Part shown: positions 8,847-18,369 of the stretch, one piece after another | Numbering within the stretch: position 1 is the stretch's first letter | How the letters are laid out: each line of letters starts with the position of its first letter | Source: an uncultured Pseudomonadales bacterium | GTDB lineage: Bacteria > Pseudomonadota > Gammaproteobacteria > Pseudomonadales > Porticoccaceae | DNA length: 64,000 nt | NCBI GenBank assembly: GCA_943788875.1 | Contig: CALSSA010000006.1 | Location: 248,001 to 312,000, forward strand | Direction of reading: 5' to 3' | Program-made: the position numbers and the translations under genes | Notes under the pieces: model-generated | Seen by the model: the letters and a program-made list of their open reading frames with translations, nothing else | Told to the model about the DNA's origin: nothing | Database searches by the model: none

Positions 8847-10041
8847 TCACCAGGCAGCCATCTGAGGTTGCCGCCCTCCCAGTGACTCTGGATAGATCCC
8901 GGCAATAATCCTGTCCACCACATGGGGCCAGTCAAGTACATCTCTCACATGCTCAATCGCGGCTTCACCCATAGCCCTGGCTACAGAGGGATCGGAGAGA
9001 ACCGCCTCCATCCCGTCGGCCAAAACCTTGAGGTGAGCGATGACGGCATAACACCCCTGTCTTGTCATTGATAACGATATCCGGCATAGCCCATTCATCT
9101 GTTCCAACAATCGGCAAGCCACAGGCAGCGGCTTCAACATAGACCAGACCCCAGGTTTCACAGATAGATGGAGTACAAAATAAGGAGGCATTTTGGAATA
9201 GTTTTTTTAAGCGGCGCCTTTCAAAATATTTATGCTTTCTAAGAAAGCCTTCAAATATGATCCCATCCCCGCAGACAGGAGCGTTTGTAGGCCCAACAAT
9301 AGTCAACGTAGCATCTGGCATCTTTTCCTTCAGTCTCAGAAATGCCTGATACACCAATGGACCACCTTTGCGCTCCCAGTCCCGCCCCACAAAGAGAATA
9401 TTGGCACGCCGATAACGCTCAATATCCGTATTTTCCTGACGATCAAATTTCAGTGATGCGCCGGCACCAATCGGGAAGATTTTTTCCCTTGGATAATTGA
9501 AGTCGCGAGCAATAGATTCAGCACCGTAGCTTGAATGGGTAAATATTGCTTCGCACTTGTGCACACTACTGTATTGCTGATCAAACTTTTCCCTTAGGCT
9601 GTCCTCAGAAATATACTCATACCCATAAGCCTTATTGCGAGCTGCATCCAAAATGGATATACCAATCCAACGAAATCGTCGCAGACTGAAGTGCTCACTG
9701 TGTTCGGGATTTACATAGGTATAAATTACAGGCAACTGTGCTGGGGCATGACTGAGTAGATTAGCCAAGCCTGTGCTGTTCTCAGATGTCCACGGCGGTT
9801 GTGACCGGGACAGCAAAAGATTTAACCAACGACAGCCTTTCTCATAGAGATCAAATAAATAGCCGGGAGATTTTAAGGTTCTGGTGCCCAGACAACGGTG
9901 AGAAATGGCCCCATATAAAAAGTCCTGGCGCCGTAACTCATTGCATACTCCAGCGCTGACCCCAGACATAGTCCAGCTAGACCAGGGAGGCCCATTCATG
10001 ACCATTAGAATTTTGGGCTTAATAGTTCTTTTAGATGCCAT
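8847..10041 (-). pseudogene. Glycosyltransferase family 4 with a late frameshift
   Basis: From an ATG at 10041, a GT4 reading frame runs intact through ILFVGRDWERKGGPLVYQAF and the donor-site motif CETWGLVYVEAAACGLPIVGT to NDKTGVL. It then shifts by one base around 9021-9030 (GGTTTT context). The usual C-terminal helix continues in the next frame as VLADGMEAVLSDPSVARAMGEAA and ends at 8847. The unshifted frame gives 358 residues with an abnormal tail, so partial activity is possible. The two fragments together make a normal-length enzyme of about 395 residues. A single-base sequencing error would also explain it. Confidence 0.82.
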
Positions 10042-10069
10042 TCCTTTGACTCTTTTATTAAAATAATAA

Positions 10070-10092
10070 AGGCCGCTTTCAGGTAGCGGCCA
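10070..10092 (-). terminator. Rho-independent terminator after the beta-helix lipoprotein gene
   Basis: A seven-base stem GGCCGCT/AGCGGCC with a seven-base loop is followed on the minus strand by the T-rich run TTTATTATTTT. It lies between the lipoprotein stop (10178) and the GT4 start (10041), so genes to the left may depend on read-through or their own promoter. Confidence 0.7.
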
Positions 10093-10177
10093 GTTAATAA
10101 TAGTCTACTTTTCATGGGTTATTCTGATTTAGATAGAAATAAATTGCTGGGCTATTTATCCAAGAGTTATCCGCAAC

Positions 10178-12139
10178 TTATTCGCAAGTAGTATTGCCAT
10201 AACCTTCCCGAATATAAGTATTTATTGTTTCGGCTGAAAATCGATCATCCCAGGTGCGAACAGGAAGGTTAGCTATCGATTCAACAAAAGTATCTATATC
10301 AGGGCTGAGGCCAATAGAACTAAGGTATGTCTCAAAGGTTCGCTCTGGTGATTGGAAGATCTGCTGCTCATTGGAAGATCCTGCATCGGTGGCAAGAGTG
10401 ACCCAGTCGTCATAGGAATAACTTTCCTCATCGGCTCTAAACCAATTAGTCAGGTCTGAACTGGTAAAATAAATATTATTTTCAAACATTCCCGGAATAA
10501 CCGTTTCCACTATCAAAGGCAACATTTGACTGTCCACCAGCTGAATATTATTGTCGCGCACCTTGATATTAGTCTTCGGAGAATCATCCACAGTGATGCC
10601 TCCATTTTTAGTACTAGCGTCAGTCATCTTCAATCCATAAATCAGATTTTTCGATACAGTGACATCGTTACTGTGGCCATTGATCTTAATTGCATTAATG
10701 TTCTGCACTAAAATATTATCGTTGTTGAGTAAATAGTTACCGCAAACTTCACCACCATCCCAATCAACCGTGTCTATATACCAACCTAAGGTTCTATTGG
10801 TTGGCTGATCGCGGCCAATAGCGAGCATTATATTGTCGACAATTTTAATATTTTTCCAGCGAGGCCCTGTATTATAATCGTCATTGCCACCTGCACTAAT
10901 CCCTATCTCACCCCCCACATAGAGATTATTTTCCATCACCAGATTCTGTGACATAACCTGATCTGTGCCAACCTCAGAAGGGTTAGCAGTCCATTTATTG
11001 TGGATACTAGAGGGACGTAAAAATATATTGTTCCGGAAAATAGTATCTGCGGACTTGGTAAAATAAGTATTGTGATTATAAATTGTGCCCTGCCCCTCAT
11101 CATTTTCACGGCCATCTTTTTCTTTTTGCTGTATGTACCAACCATTGTGATCAAAGACATTTTCTTCCACAAGCGCAGAGGTTTTAGCTGCAGACATTCC
11201 CTGAGAATGTCCTAGGTCATTGTAGGAATTGCGGATAAGATTGCGGCGAATGACGATATCCCTATGGTCACCATTACCTATGATCGATATACCTTTGGTT
11301 AAATAATTGAAGTGATTATCCTCAATTAATATTGAGCCCATAGTGGTAGCTTCAGGGCCATAGATAACCAAACCGTTCAGCTCACTGAGACTGCGCCACC
11401 CAGCAAAAAACGGTGAATTCGGATCTCTGGCCTGAGAATAAAAAGAGATGCCAGTAATGGCGATATAATATTTGTTTGCCCAGATACGCAATATATCTTT
11501 GCCCGAATTACTTAGTACTGGACGAGCACCAACTTCACCATAGGACGTCAAAACAGATCTCTCATCAACAGATCGACCTCCTTTGATGGCTGTTCTTGGG
11601 ATCAACTCCCATTCCTGACCTCGATGCAACAAAACCCAATCAGGATAGCCCTGACGAGTATTTTCTATGGCAGATTCTACTGTTCTAAACGGCTTAATAA
11701 GCCCTGGATTATAGATATCTAATATATCTCTGGGAGCATAGAACTCAGCAGTCTCATCATTGCCAATATCCGCATCCACATAGATAAGTCTTGAGTCTTC
11801 TGAGGGCGTAAGTAGCGACCAGCCAGTTTTATCCCAACCATCTACGGCTCGGGGCAATAAATTAAATTCGCCTGACTCGACATTGTAACCAGATGACTCT
11901 TCTGCTGATGAAGATCCTGTATCTGCGGTGCTGACTACCGCTACCACAGGAGTAGTATCCAATGCACTCGCAGATAAACTCGAATCACTGGGGTTGGCTA
12001 TGTTGTCAGCGTTGCTGGACGAGCTAGAGGGGGAAGAATCACTTTCCTGTTGGGAATCATCAATCATTGCACCACTCTTACAGCCAGTAATTGCTATAAG
12101 AAAAATTACAATAAAATATTTTTTTATAAATTTATTCAC
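10178..12139 (-). CDS. Secreted lipoprotein with right-handed parallel beta-helix
   Basis: A 653-residue protein. With the GTG at 12139, preceded by AAGG, the signal peptide is NKFIKKYFIVIFLIAITGC with the lipobox cysteine at position 20. The Asp after Lys-Ser-Gly-Ala-Met-Ile does not occupy position +2, so outer-membrane sorting is plausible. Residues about 25-90 are a Ser/Asp-rich linker. The rest reads as a pectate-lyase-like beta-helix, with repeated short strands such as ILIEDNHFNYL, IVIRRNLIRNS and IVDNIMLAIG. Such folds occur in polysaccharide lyases, epimerases and right-handed-helix scaffolds, so it may trim or modify the polymer, but no catalytic residues can be assigned. A GTG 27 bases earlier is an alternative start. 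Confidence 0.75.
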   Translation of the reverse strand: MNKFIKKYFIVIFLIAITGCKSGAMIDDSQQESDSSPSSSSSNADNIANPSDSSLSASALDTTPVVAVVSTADTGSSSAEESSGYNVESGEFNLLPRAVDGWDKTGWSLLTPSEDSRLIYVDADIGNDETAEFYAPRDILDIYNPGLIKPFRTVESAIENTRQGYPDWVLLHRGQEWELIPRTAIKGGRSVDERSVLTSYGEVGARPVLSNSGKDILRIWANKYYIAITGISFYSQARDPNSPFFAGWRSLSELNGLVIYGPEATTMGSILIEDNHFNYLTKGISIIGNGDHRDIVIRRNLIRNSYNDLGHSQGMSAAKTSALVEENVFDHNGWYIQQKEKDGRENDEGQGTIYNHNTYFTKSADTIFRNNIFLRPSSIHNKWTANPSEVGTDQVMSQNLVMENNLYVGGEIGISAGGNDDYNTGPRWKNIKIVDNIMLAIGRDQPTNRTLGWYIDTVDWDGGEVCGNYLLNNDNILVQNINAIKINGHSNDVTVSKNLIYGLKMTDASTKNGGITVDDSPKTNIKVRDNNIQLVDSQMLPLIVETVIPGMFENNIYFTSSDLTNWFRADEESYSYDDWVTLATDAGSSNEQQIFQSPERTFETYLSSIGLSPDIDTFVESIANLPVRTWDDRFSAETINTYIREGYGNTTCE

Positions 12140-12286
12140 CAACGCCTTCACCTCGAGTATTTCCACTTTTAAGAATACTAACCTTTTATCACTACTCGAT
12201 GTTATTTAGCCTTATATAGCGTGAAGTGCGGAGGCTATAGGACGGTAATATCACGACCAAAGCACATAAAAAAAGAGACCTAGTAC

Positions 12287-13438
12287 TCAGTTTTTACGGC
12301 TTATCCAACCCTCTAGAATATGACCCAATGCGGCTCCAAGTCTGCCTCTCAGTAATGGTAATAGATTGAAACTGCCATGCTCCATAGCATTATAGGCAGT
12401 ATTAAAAAGATCATTATTTTCAAAGCCCAGATCAGAAAACTTATAACCATATTGCCCGCTACTCTGCTTGGCAGGTTGCTTGGCAGGTAGTACGAAATTT
12501 CGCCAGCCTACAGTCTGGGAAAAACCATTAAGCTTGGGATGATAAGACAGTCCAACGAAGGGTGTCTGCTGAGCATAAGCAATAACACAGCCATGCAGTC
12601 GCATTGAGATCACTAGAGCAGCATCCCTGAGCAAAGCAGCGAAAATTTTGGGTGGCAATGACTGATTCAATAATAGGGGTTGCCGACTGACACCAGCTTG
12701 TATCATCCCATCGACAATCTTTTGGTGTTCAACCCGATCATCATCGCTGGCGTGACAGGACATAGGCACAAACACCAACAGTTTACCGAGACTCTCCGAC
12801 AGGCACATCAGCTCCTTAATAATCCAGCGATACCATTGCCTATCTACCTTCCAGGCGCCACACAGTGAAACTGCAATATACTCATCATTCTGCAATTCAT
12901 TCTGCAGCGGACGATCAGTGGTCGGCCTCATTGCCAAAACTACATCAGCTACGGTGGATGTGTTAACCTGCGGGAAGTTCTCGCGCAGATACATTTCTGA
13001 CAAATAGTCTCTGGTATAGATATGATCTAGTCGCTCAAATAACTGATTGAACCGCCTCTTCACCGACCAGCCATATTTGACACCAAATTCAAAAGAGCCC
13101 ATAAATATCGATGAACCTAATGGCTGATTGCGTTTAATATAATCGGCATATCTCAGTGCACAGCACATGTTGCGCGGTTCAATAATGCCACCACCAACCA
13201 GTAAACCCGGCGCTCCTTTCAAGCCAGATAACTCCGGAGCATAATCACTCCCTAAACCAATAACGTCCGGCATCGTTGGAGTATTAAACCGTGACAATAT
13301 ATGAGTCTGAGCCTGATAATTTATATCTTCCAGCAGGTCCTGCATAGCATAGGACACAGCTTCGTCGCCAATATTGCCGAAGCCGAAAGAACCAAATATA
13401 ACTAGATCATTATTATCCGACGGTGACTCTTTTATCAT
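12287..13438 (-). CDS. Polysaccharide pyruvyl transferase family protein
   Basis: A 383-residue member of the WcaK/AmsJ/CsaB type family, which attaches a pyruvate ketal to a sugar of a surface polymer using phosphoenolpyruvate. The N-terminal GSFGFGNIGDEAVSYAM is the family signature, and VISMRLHGCVIAYAQQTPFVGLSYHPK in the second half carries the conserved RLH segment. The ATG overlaps the stop of the GT4 gene by one base (TAATG). Pyruvylation plus sulfation would make the polymer strongly acidic (inference). Confidence 0.85.
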   Translation of the reverse strand: MIKESPSDNNDLVIFGSFGFGNIGDEAVSYAMQDLLEDINYQAQTHILSRFNTPTMPDVIGLGSDYAPELSGLKGAPGLLVGGGIIEPRNMCCALRYADYIKRNQPLGSSIFMGSFEFGVKYGWSVKRRFNQLFERLDHIYTRDYLSEMYLRENFPQVNTSTVADVVLAMRPTTDRPLQNELQNDEYIAVSLCGAWKVDRQWYRWIIKELMCLSESLGKLLVFVPMSCHASDDDRVEHQKIVDGMIQAGVSRQPLLLNQSLPPKIFAALLRDAALVISMRLHGCVIAYAQQTPFVGLSYHPKLNGFSQTVGWRNFVLPAKQPAKQSSGQYGYKFSDLGFENNDLFNTAYNAMEHGSFNLLPLLRGRLGAALGHILEGWISRKN

Positions 13439-14523
13439 TACTGTTCCCTCACCACATTGACCAATAAGGCTTCAAGCTCGGATGCAGCAATAGACCAGTC
13501 ATAACCACGGGCAGTCTCAAAGGCATGGCGGGACATTGAATGCCAATCCTGATTATCCATCGTCACCAGATCATGAATTTTTGCTGTCAGTGCTTCTGCA
13601 CTATAGCTATCTACCAGAAAGCCATTCTGTTCTGAAATCAAATCCGGGGCGGCCCCAGCAGGTGTCGCTATTACTGGTGTACGACATGCCATCGCCTCAA
13701 GAAGGGGCAAACCAAATCCCTCCAACCGACTGGCAAACAACCAACCATCACATTGGGCATAAATTTCAGCCAGCCTTGTCTGATCAGGGTTCTCATAAAA
13801 TTCAATCCAGTCTGGCAAAGGCATGCTCTCAACCGGAGGCTTGGCGCCAAAGCACAGGGCTGTTATCTGCGGGTGCTGACGCTTTGTGATGACAAGGGCA
13901 TCAACAATGGTATCGATGCCCTTCCAAGCCAGAGGGCTATAGACAAATCCCAGCCTCGCAGACCGATTCTTCTGTCGATCTGGTGCCTGAAATTGACCTG
14001 TATCTACACCATTCATTACTACCTTCTGATCACAGCGACCGGTCAGTGAGCTGATTTTCTGACGGATCCAGTCTGATACACATATCTGCAACATCGGATA
14101 AAAATAACTGGCCTCAACCTGATCTCTGGGGAAGTAATCATGGGTTTCATAATGCTGACAAAAATAGATTTTCCTGCCTTTGCTGGGCGCAAGCTTATTC
14201 ACCCAGTGCGCTGTCTTCCACCAGGTTGCTATTACCACATCAGCATCGGGGACATCCTGATCAACCACAGGGCCATTATGAGCCACCACTATCCAATCAA
14301 AGGTACCACCATCAAGATGGCTGTCAGTCTGCGGCTGTGGCCCATAGATAAACCTCCTCTCCGTACTCAGATGGCGCAGCGCCCGCTTTAAACCTATAGG
14401 TCTGCGGCTGGTCGAAATAACATTCACCTGATGGCCCTGCTCGCTCAGCCACTGTGCGTAGATGGCCACAACTCTTATACCACCAGCTAAACCAGCATAG
14501 GGAAGAACAAATGTTATTTTCAT
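13438..14523 (-). CDS. Glycosyltransferase family 4
   Basis: A 361-residue GT-B enzyme. The N-terminal domain begins KITFVLPYAGLAGGIRVV, typical of GT4. The C-terminal domain has GFVYSPLAWKGIDTIVDAL and the E-x7-E donor motif in EGFGLPLLEAMACRTPVIATPAG. Coupled by one base to the pyruvyl transferase gene. Probably a repeat-unit transferase; donor unknown. Confidence 0.9.
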   Translation of the reverse strand: MKITFVLPYAGLAGGIRVVAIYAQWLSEQGHQVNVISTSRRPIGLKRALRHLSTERRFIYGPQPQTDSHLDGGTFDWIVVAHNGPVVDQDVPDADVVIATWWKTAHWVNKLAPSKGRKIYFCQHYETHDYFPRDQVEASYFYPMLQICVSDWIRQKISSLTGRCDQKVVMNGVDTGQFQAPDRQKNRSARLGFVYSPLAWKGIDTIVDALVITKRQHPQITALCFGAKPPVESMPLPDWIEFYENPDQTRLAEIYAQCDGWLFASRLEGFGLPLLEAMACRTPVIATPAGAAPDLISEQNGFLVDSYSAEALTAKIHDLVTMDNQDWHSMSRHAFETARGYDWSIAASELEALLVNVVREQ

Positions 14524-14571
14524 AGTGCTAAACCATTTTCATTAATATACATATTTTAAAATATCGGTTGC

Positions 14572-15900
14572 TCAGACAGTCATCGCCAGAGCCGCACCTA
14601 TTATTAAAAGAACAGCAACATCCAATCGCCAGAGCCAGAGACCAAAATACTGGTATACTCCTACGGAGACTAAGTAGAAAATAAAATTCGACCCCGCCAC
14701 ACCTAAAACAACACCGACCACTCCGTAAAGCAAGCCACCCAAATACATGCTGGTCGCTAAAATAATCGCCTTAGTAGTGATAAGAATCATAAATAGTTTT
14801 GACTTGCCCTGACCGAGATGGAAAGGGCCAATATTGGTACCAACAGATATCGCATAACCCAGACTTAAGACCTGCACCATCCAACCTGCATCCCAATAGC
14901 GCTGGTCATATAACAGCATCACCAATCTATCGCCAAATAAGATCAGTAATATCAGGGGTGGTAACAATAGAGAGCACATTGCTATGCGAGCCTTGGTAAT
15001 TTTAGGCCTCAACTGTTCAGAACTAAGGTCCTGAAGCTCAGAATAGATCGGAAAGAAGATAAGCTGATTAAGCTTTGAATTTAATGCCCAGGCAGCACTG
15101 GCCAAAACAAAGGCAATACTGTAAACACCTAGCTGTGCATTGGTCATAAAGGCCGCTAATACTAATTTATCCCCCTGCTGGACAAAGAATCCCACTACTG
15201 AACTGAGAAACACCCATTTACCAAAACTAATAAGAGCGCCCAGAGATTCATTATCCCAGGCAAACCGATTGCGAGGCCCAGGTACTAGCTGGTGTATCAG
15301 AATTAACTTAAGACAACTGGTTATTACACCGCCAATCACCAACGCCCATACCGACCGTAGCCAAAGGGCCAAACCAACCAGCAGGATTACTGAGAGTAAT
15401 TGAGAAATAATTTCGACAATGGTGTTCCAGCCCAATGCCAGATTGCGATTAGCGGTAACCAGCTTTGTCGGATTAAAGCCGGCGATAGCTGCAGAGATTC
15501 CTGCAACTGGCAATAGATATGCGAGGGATGGCGAGTCGTAGATCACCCCCAGAGGGAACGCCATAACCCCACATGCCAGAAAAAGTAGAAAGCCTCGAAT
15601 AACCTGGATAGTCCAGGCAGTATTGAGAAACTCAGTAACGTTACCTTTCTTGTTTTGGATAATTGAAGGGCCAACCCCCATATCCGAGAACATTGCTAGG
15701 CCCTGAATAAACACCTGAATAATAGCCATCAGACCAAAAGCTTCAGGAAATAGAATCCGAGTAAGAATAAGGTTTGAACCTAGTCTGGTTGCTTGACTGA
15801 TCGAATAGCCAGCCACTGTCCAAGTAGAACCCCTAAGCGCCCTGGCCTTAAGTTCAGAGCCACGGAATAAAGCTTTGGCTTGACTAAAAAGCTGACTCAT
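14572..15900 (-). CDS. Wzx-type polysaccharide flippase (MOP/PST family)
   Basis: A polytopic inner-membrane protein of about 442 residues with some 12 hydrophobic segments. It is expected to flip undecaprenyl-linked repeat units to the periplasm. The N-terminal SELKARALRGSTWTVAGYSISQATRLGSNLILTRIL and FGLMAIIQVF are typical of the PST (WzxC-like) subgroup. I start it at the ATG of MSQLFSQAK; an upstream TTG at 15957 would overlap the previous gene by 29 bases. Neither start has a strong ribosome-binding site. It lies directly after the polymerase-like gene, as in Wzx/Wzy loci. Confidence 0.88.
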   Translation of the reverse strand: MSQLFSQAKALFRGSELKARALRGSTWTVAGYSISQATRLGSNLILTRILFPEAFGLMAIIQVFIQGLAMFSDMGVGPSIIQNKKGNVTEFLNTAWTIQVIRGFLLFLACGVMAFPLGVIYDSPSLAYLLPVAGISAAIAGFNPTKLVTANRNLALGWNTIVEIISQLLSVILLVGLALWLRSVWALVIGGVITSCLKLILIHQLVPGPRNRFAWDNESLGALISFGKWVFLSSVVGFFVQQGDKLVLAAFMTNAQLGVYSIAFVLASAAWALNSKLNQLIFFPIYSELQDLSSEQLRPKITKARIAMCSLLLPPLILLILFGDRLVMLLYDQRYWDAGWMVQVLSLGYAISVGTNIGPFHLGQGKSKLFMILITTKAIILATSMYLGGLLYGVVGVVLGVAGSNFIFYLVSVGVYQYFGLWLWRLDVAVLLIIGAALAMTV

Positions 15901-15928
15901 CGCTGATGCCCAAGCATAGAGATTTTCA

Positions 15929-17302
15929 TTAACAGGCCCCGACTGTGCCGGCCTCAATACTATGGCTCTCAGCTCTCTCTAACCCTTTTTTTATATACTG
16001 GGCTCGGCCAATCAGAGATCCAATAATGATCCAAAAAAGAGAGTTCATCGAGTCATTGGGAATCTGATCAATCATAATAACCGCGACTATCAAGCTATGG
16101 CCCACCACCAGTGCCTGAGCTTTGCGATCTCCGAGCAGAGTAATATTGTAACTAGCCTTGGTCATAGCAGAGTACATCAACCCAAATATCGATAAAAAAC
16201 CGATAACTCCATATTTGCCAAACAGAATAATCCAATAGCCATCAGTAACAGAATCCGCCAGCTTATATCGATCCCAACCACCCCAGCCAAAAATAAACTT
16301 GTCCTTGGCTCGATCCAACAGCAGAGCCTCCTGGTTAAACCTATACTGAAGCGACCCAGCTTGCCTTGAATTAATTGGCTCAATTAACTCAATCAGATAC
16401 TGGTGTGGAAACACATCAATAATGCACAGTAGTGGATAGGTAATGGCTACAGTAGCAATAAAGTAGGCAACCCTTTTGATCATCATAATGGGTAAAAATT
16501 TGATCGAACCAAACAACACCATGCCCAGGATTATTGCGCCAAAACCCTTGGACAGATAAAGCAACGCCACCAGATACAACACAATCAAGCCATTGAAATG
16601 CTTGGTGATCTGGACTTTAAGTTTTGCAAGGTTGAGCGCTGCCCCCAGCACGGCGACTAAAAAGATAGCCACCCAGAGACCATGGCCCAAAAACACCACA
16701 GGCCTAAAGCCGCCGTATCTCACCTGCTGCCCCCAGCTATGGGGGAAAAATCCATAGACCCATTTATGCAGCTGCGGGCTCATCCTGATTTCAAAAACAA
16801 TTAAGATGGAATAAAGCAGGCCCGCAAGCACCAATAGTCTAAAAAGCTGTACCTGATCCTCATGAGTCTTTATCAACTGAAGTGCGATAGTAAAAGGAAG
16901 CAACAGCAAGCCCTGAGACAGTATCACTGAAACTGTATCCCGATAACCTAACCCGGGGATAAACCGGTTGACCTCATTAATTGCATCGCCATTGGTAAAT
17001 ACCATGCCCACAGACCCGACAAAAAATAACAGAATCATATTTCTTTCAAAGCCGCTGGGTGGCAGCAGACCAATATTTTGCCTGGCCAGATACTTACAGC
17101 CAAGAAATGCCATCACTGCGGGAATGGTGGTTTTGTTTAGCGCAGGGATAAGGGGGAAATCGAAATCCACCCCCACCGGCAGAAGCAGGTAGCCGCCAAC
17201 AATGGTCCAAAAGGTGGCTGGAATAACCTCATTTCTCTTATACAGCCATATAGCCACCAACGGCCACAAAATCAGTGCCAGATAAGCAAAATCATTTGCC
17301 AT
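15929..17302 (-). CDS. O-antigen ligase/polymerase-like membrane protein (Wzy candidate)
   Basis: A 457-residue protein with about 10-12 hydrophobic segments and a large loop containing YGFFPHSWGQQVRYGGFRPVVFLGHGLW. That arrangement is seen in the Wzy/WaaL (O-antigen ligase-like) superfamily. The position between a glycosyltransferase and the flippase supports a polymerase that joins repeat units in the periplasm. Primary sequence in this family is poorly conserved, so polymerase versus ligase is inferred from context. Confidence 0.78.
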   Translation of the reverse strand: MANDFAYLALILWPLVAIWLYKRNEVIPATFWTIVGGYLLLPVGVDFDFPLIPALNKTTIPAVMAFLGCKYLARQNIGLLPPSGFERNMILLFFVGSVGMVFTNGDAINEVNRFIPGLGYRDTVSVILSQGLLLLPFTIALQLIKTHEDQVQLFRLLVLAGLLYSILIVFEIRMSPQLHKWVYGFFPHSWGQQVRYGGFRPVVFLGHGLWVAIFLVAVLGAALNLAKLKVQITKHFNGLIVLYLVALLYLSKGFGAIILGMVLFGSIKFLPIMMIKRVAYFIATVAITYPLLCIIDVFPHQYLIELIEPINSRQAGSLQYRFNQEALLLDRAKDKFIFGWGGWDRYKLADSVTDGYWIILFGKYGVIGFLSIFGLMYSAMTKASYNITLLGDRKAQALVVGHSLIVAVIMIDQIPNDSMNSLFWIIIGSLIGRAQYIKKGLERAESHSIEAGTVGAC

Positions 17303-17328
17303 CTATAATGCCCAGCCAAACGACAGTA

Positions 17329-18369
17329 TCACCATGTGCCCAGTCCCGATTCCGTCGCCAGCCGCCGCTCAACTTTTTTCAGCAAAAAATATTTCACACA
17401 GGAGGCCAGAGCAATAATAGGAAATGAAATTAACCTCTGCCAAAAATCCAATCCTTTCCAGCGCTTCCAATACTTAAAATAAAAATGCCTGGGTATCAAG
17501 GGACTGTGGGTTTGCCTGTATTGGTTAATAAGCTCCTCCACCCACAGAGGGTTGTGAATATTATTTCGCGCTACCAGCTGGCCGGCATCAGTACCTGTCT
17601 CTGCAACTTCTGCCCATAGATACCCATAGATCATCGAATTGATAAAAGTACCAATCAATAATCTTTCCTCATGGCGAAACAAAGATTTGATTGAGGGATC
17701 CGGAGTAAAATAATGGCAGACCTGATCCACAACCAATATTCTTTGGTTATTATCCTGCTGGGTAAACAACTCTGTGACCAGCATGGCCCGTAAAAAGCCA
17801 TCTTCCACGGGAAGTCCCTCAGGCATAGTTATCTTTCGCAGCTGATCTCCCCGGGCACAATAAAGAGATCCAGCCACTGCAGTACTGCCCTTGTTCATCA
17901 GCTTTGAAAAAAACAACGATATCGACTCAAATATTGTTTTGTTGTCTTTTAATGAGGTATCTTTTTTTGCTACATCAATGGACAGATAGGCTTGGTGTGA
18001 CTGGCGAAGTGATGTCAGTAACTGGGAGATTACATCCCCGGAGCCAAACGTAATATCAGAGTCCATACAGACAAATGAATCAACAGAGCCATTCGCCTTA
18101 GCATGGATAAATCTATTCCAGGCATTGCTCTTGCCAGGTTTGGCAATCTCCAAAACATGGCCGCTAAGCAATGTACTGTTGTGCAGATATTCCGCGGCTA
18201 CAGCTACTGTATTATCGGAACAGCCATTTGCCAAAATTGTTAATCTGACATTCAGGTTATTAGCAGAAAAAACATCCTGCTTGGCCAAACTCTCTAAAGT
18301 ACGACAAATATTGCCCTCTTCATTGTGAGCAAACAGACCGATACTGAGGCTATGCTTGGCCTCATCCAT
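17329..18369 (-). CDS. Glycosyltransferase family 2
   Basis: A 346-residue GT-A enzyme starting LSIGLFAHNEEGNICRTLESL, with a metal site in FVCMDSDITF and a downstream VEDGFLRAML segment that fits the acceptor-binding ED motif. A hydrophobic stretch near the C-terminus (LISFPIIALASCVKYFLL) suggests membrane association. Its ATG overlaps the stop of the ATPase gene by one base. Similar GT2 genes accompany PEP-CTERM-type EPS loci. Confidence 0.87.
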   Translation of the reverse strand: MDEAKHSLSIGLFAHNEEGNICRTLESLAKQDVFSANNLNVRLTILANGCSDNTVAVAAEYLHNSTLLSGHVLEIAKPGKSNAWNRFIHAKANGSVDSFVCMDSDITFGSGDVISQLLTSLRQSHQAYLSIDVAKKDTSLKDNKTIFESISLFFSKLMNKGSTAVAGSLYCARGDQLRKITMPEGLPVEDGFLRAMLVTELFTQQDNNQRILVVDQVCHYFTPDPSIKSLFRHEERLLIGTFINSMIYGYLWAEVAETGTDAGQLVARNNIHNPLWVEELINQYRQTHSPLIPRHFYFKYWKRWKGLDFWQRLISFPIIALASCVKYFLLKKVERRLATESGLGTW

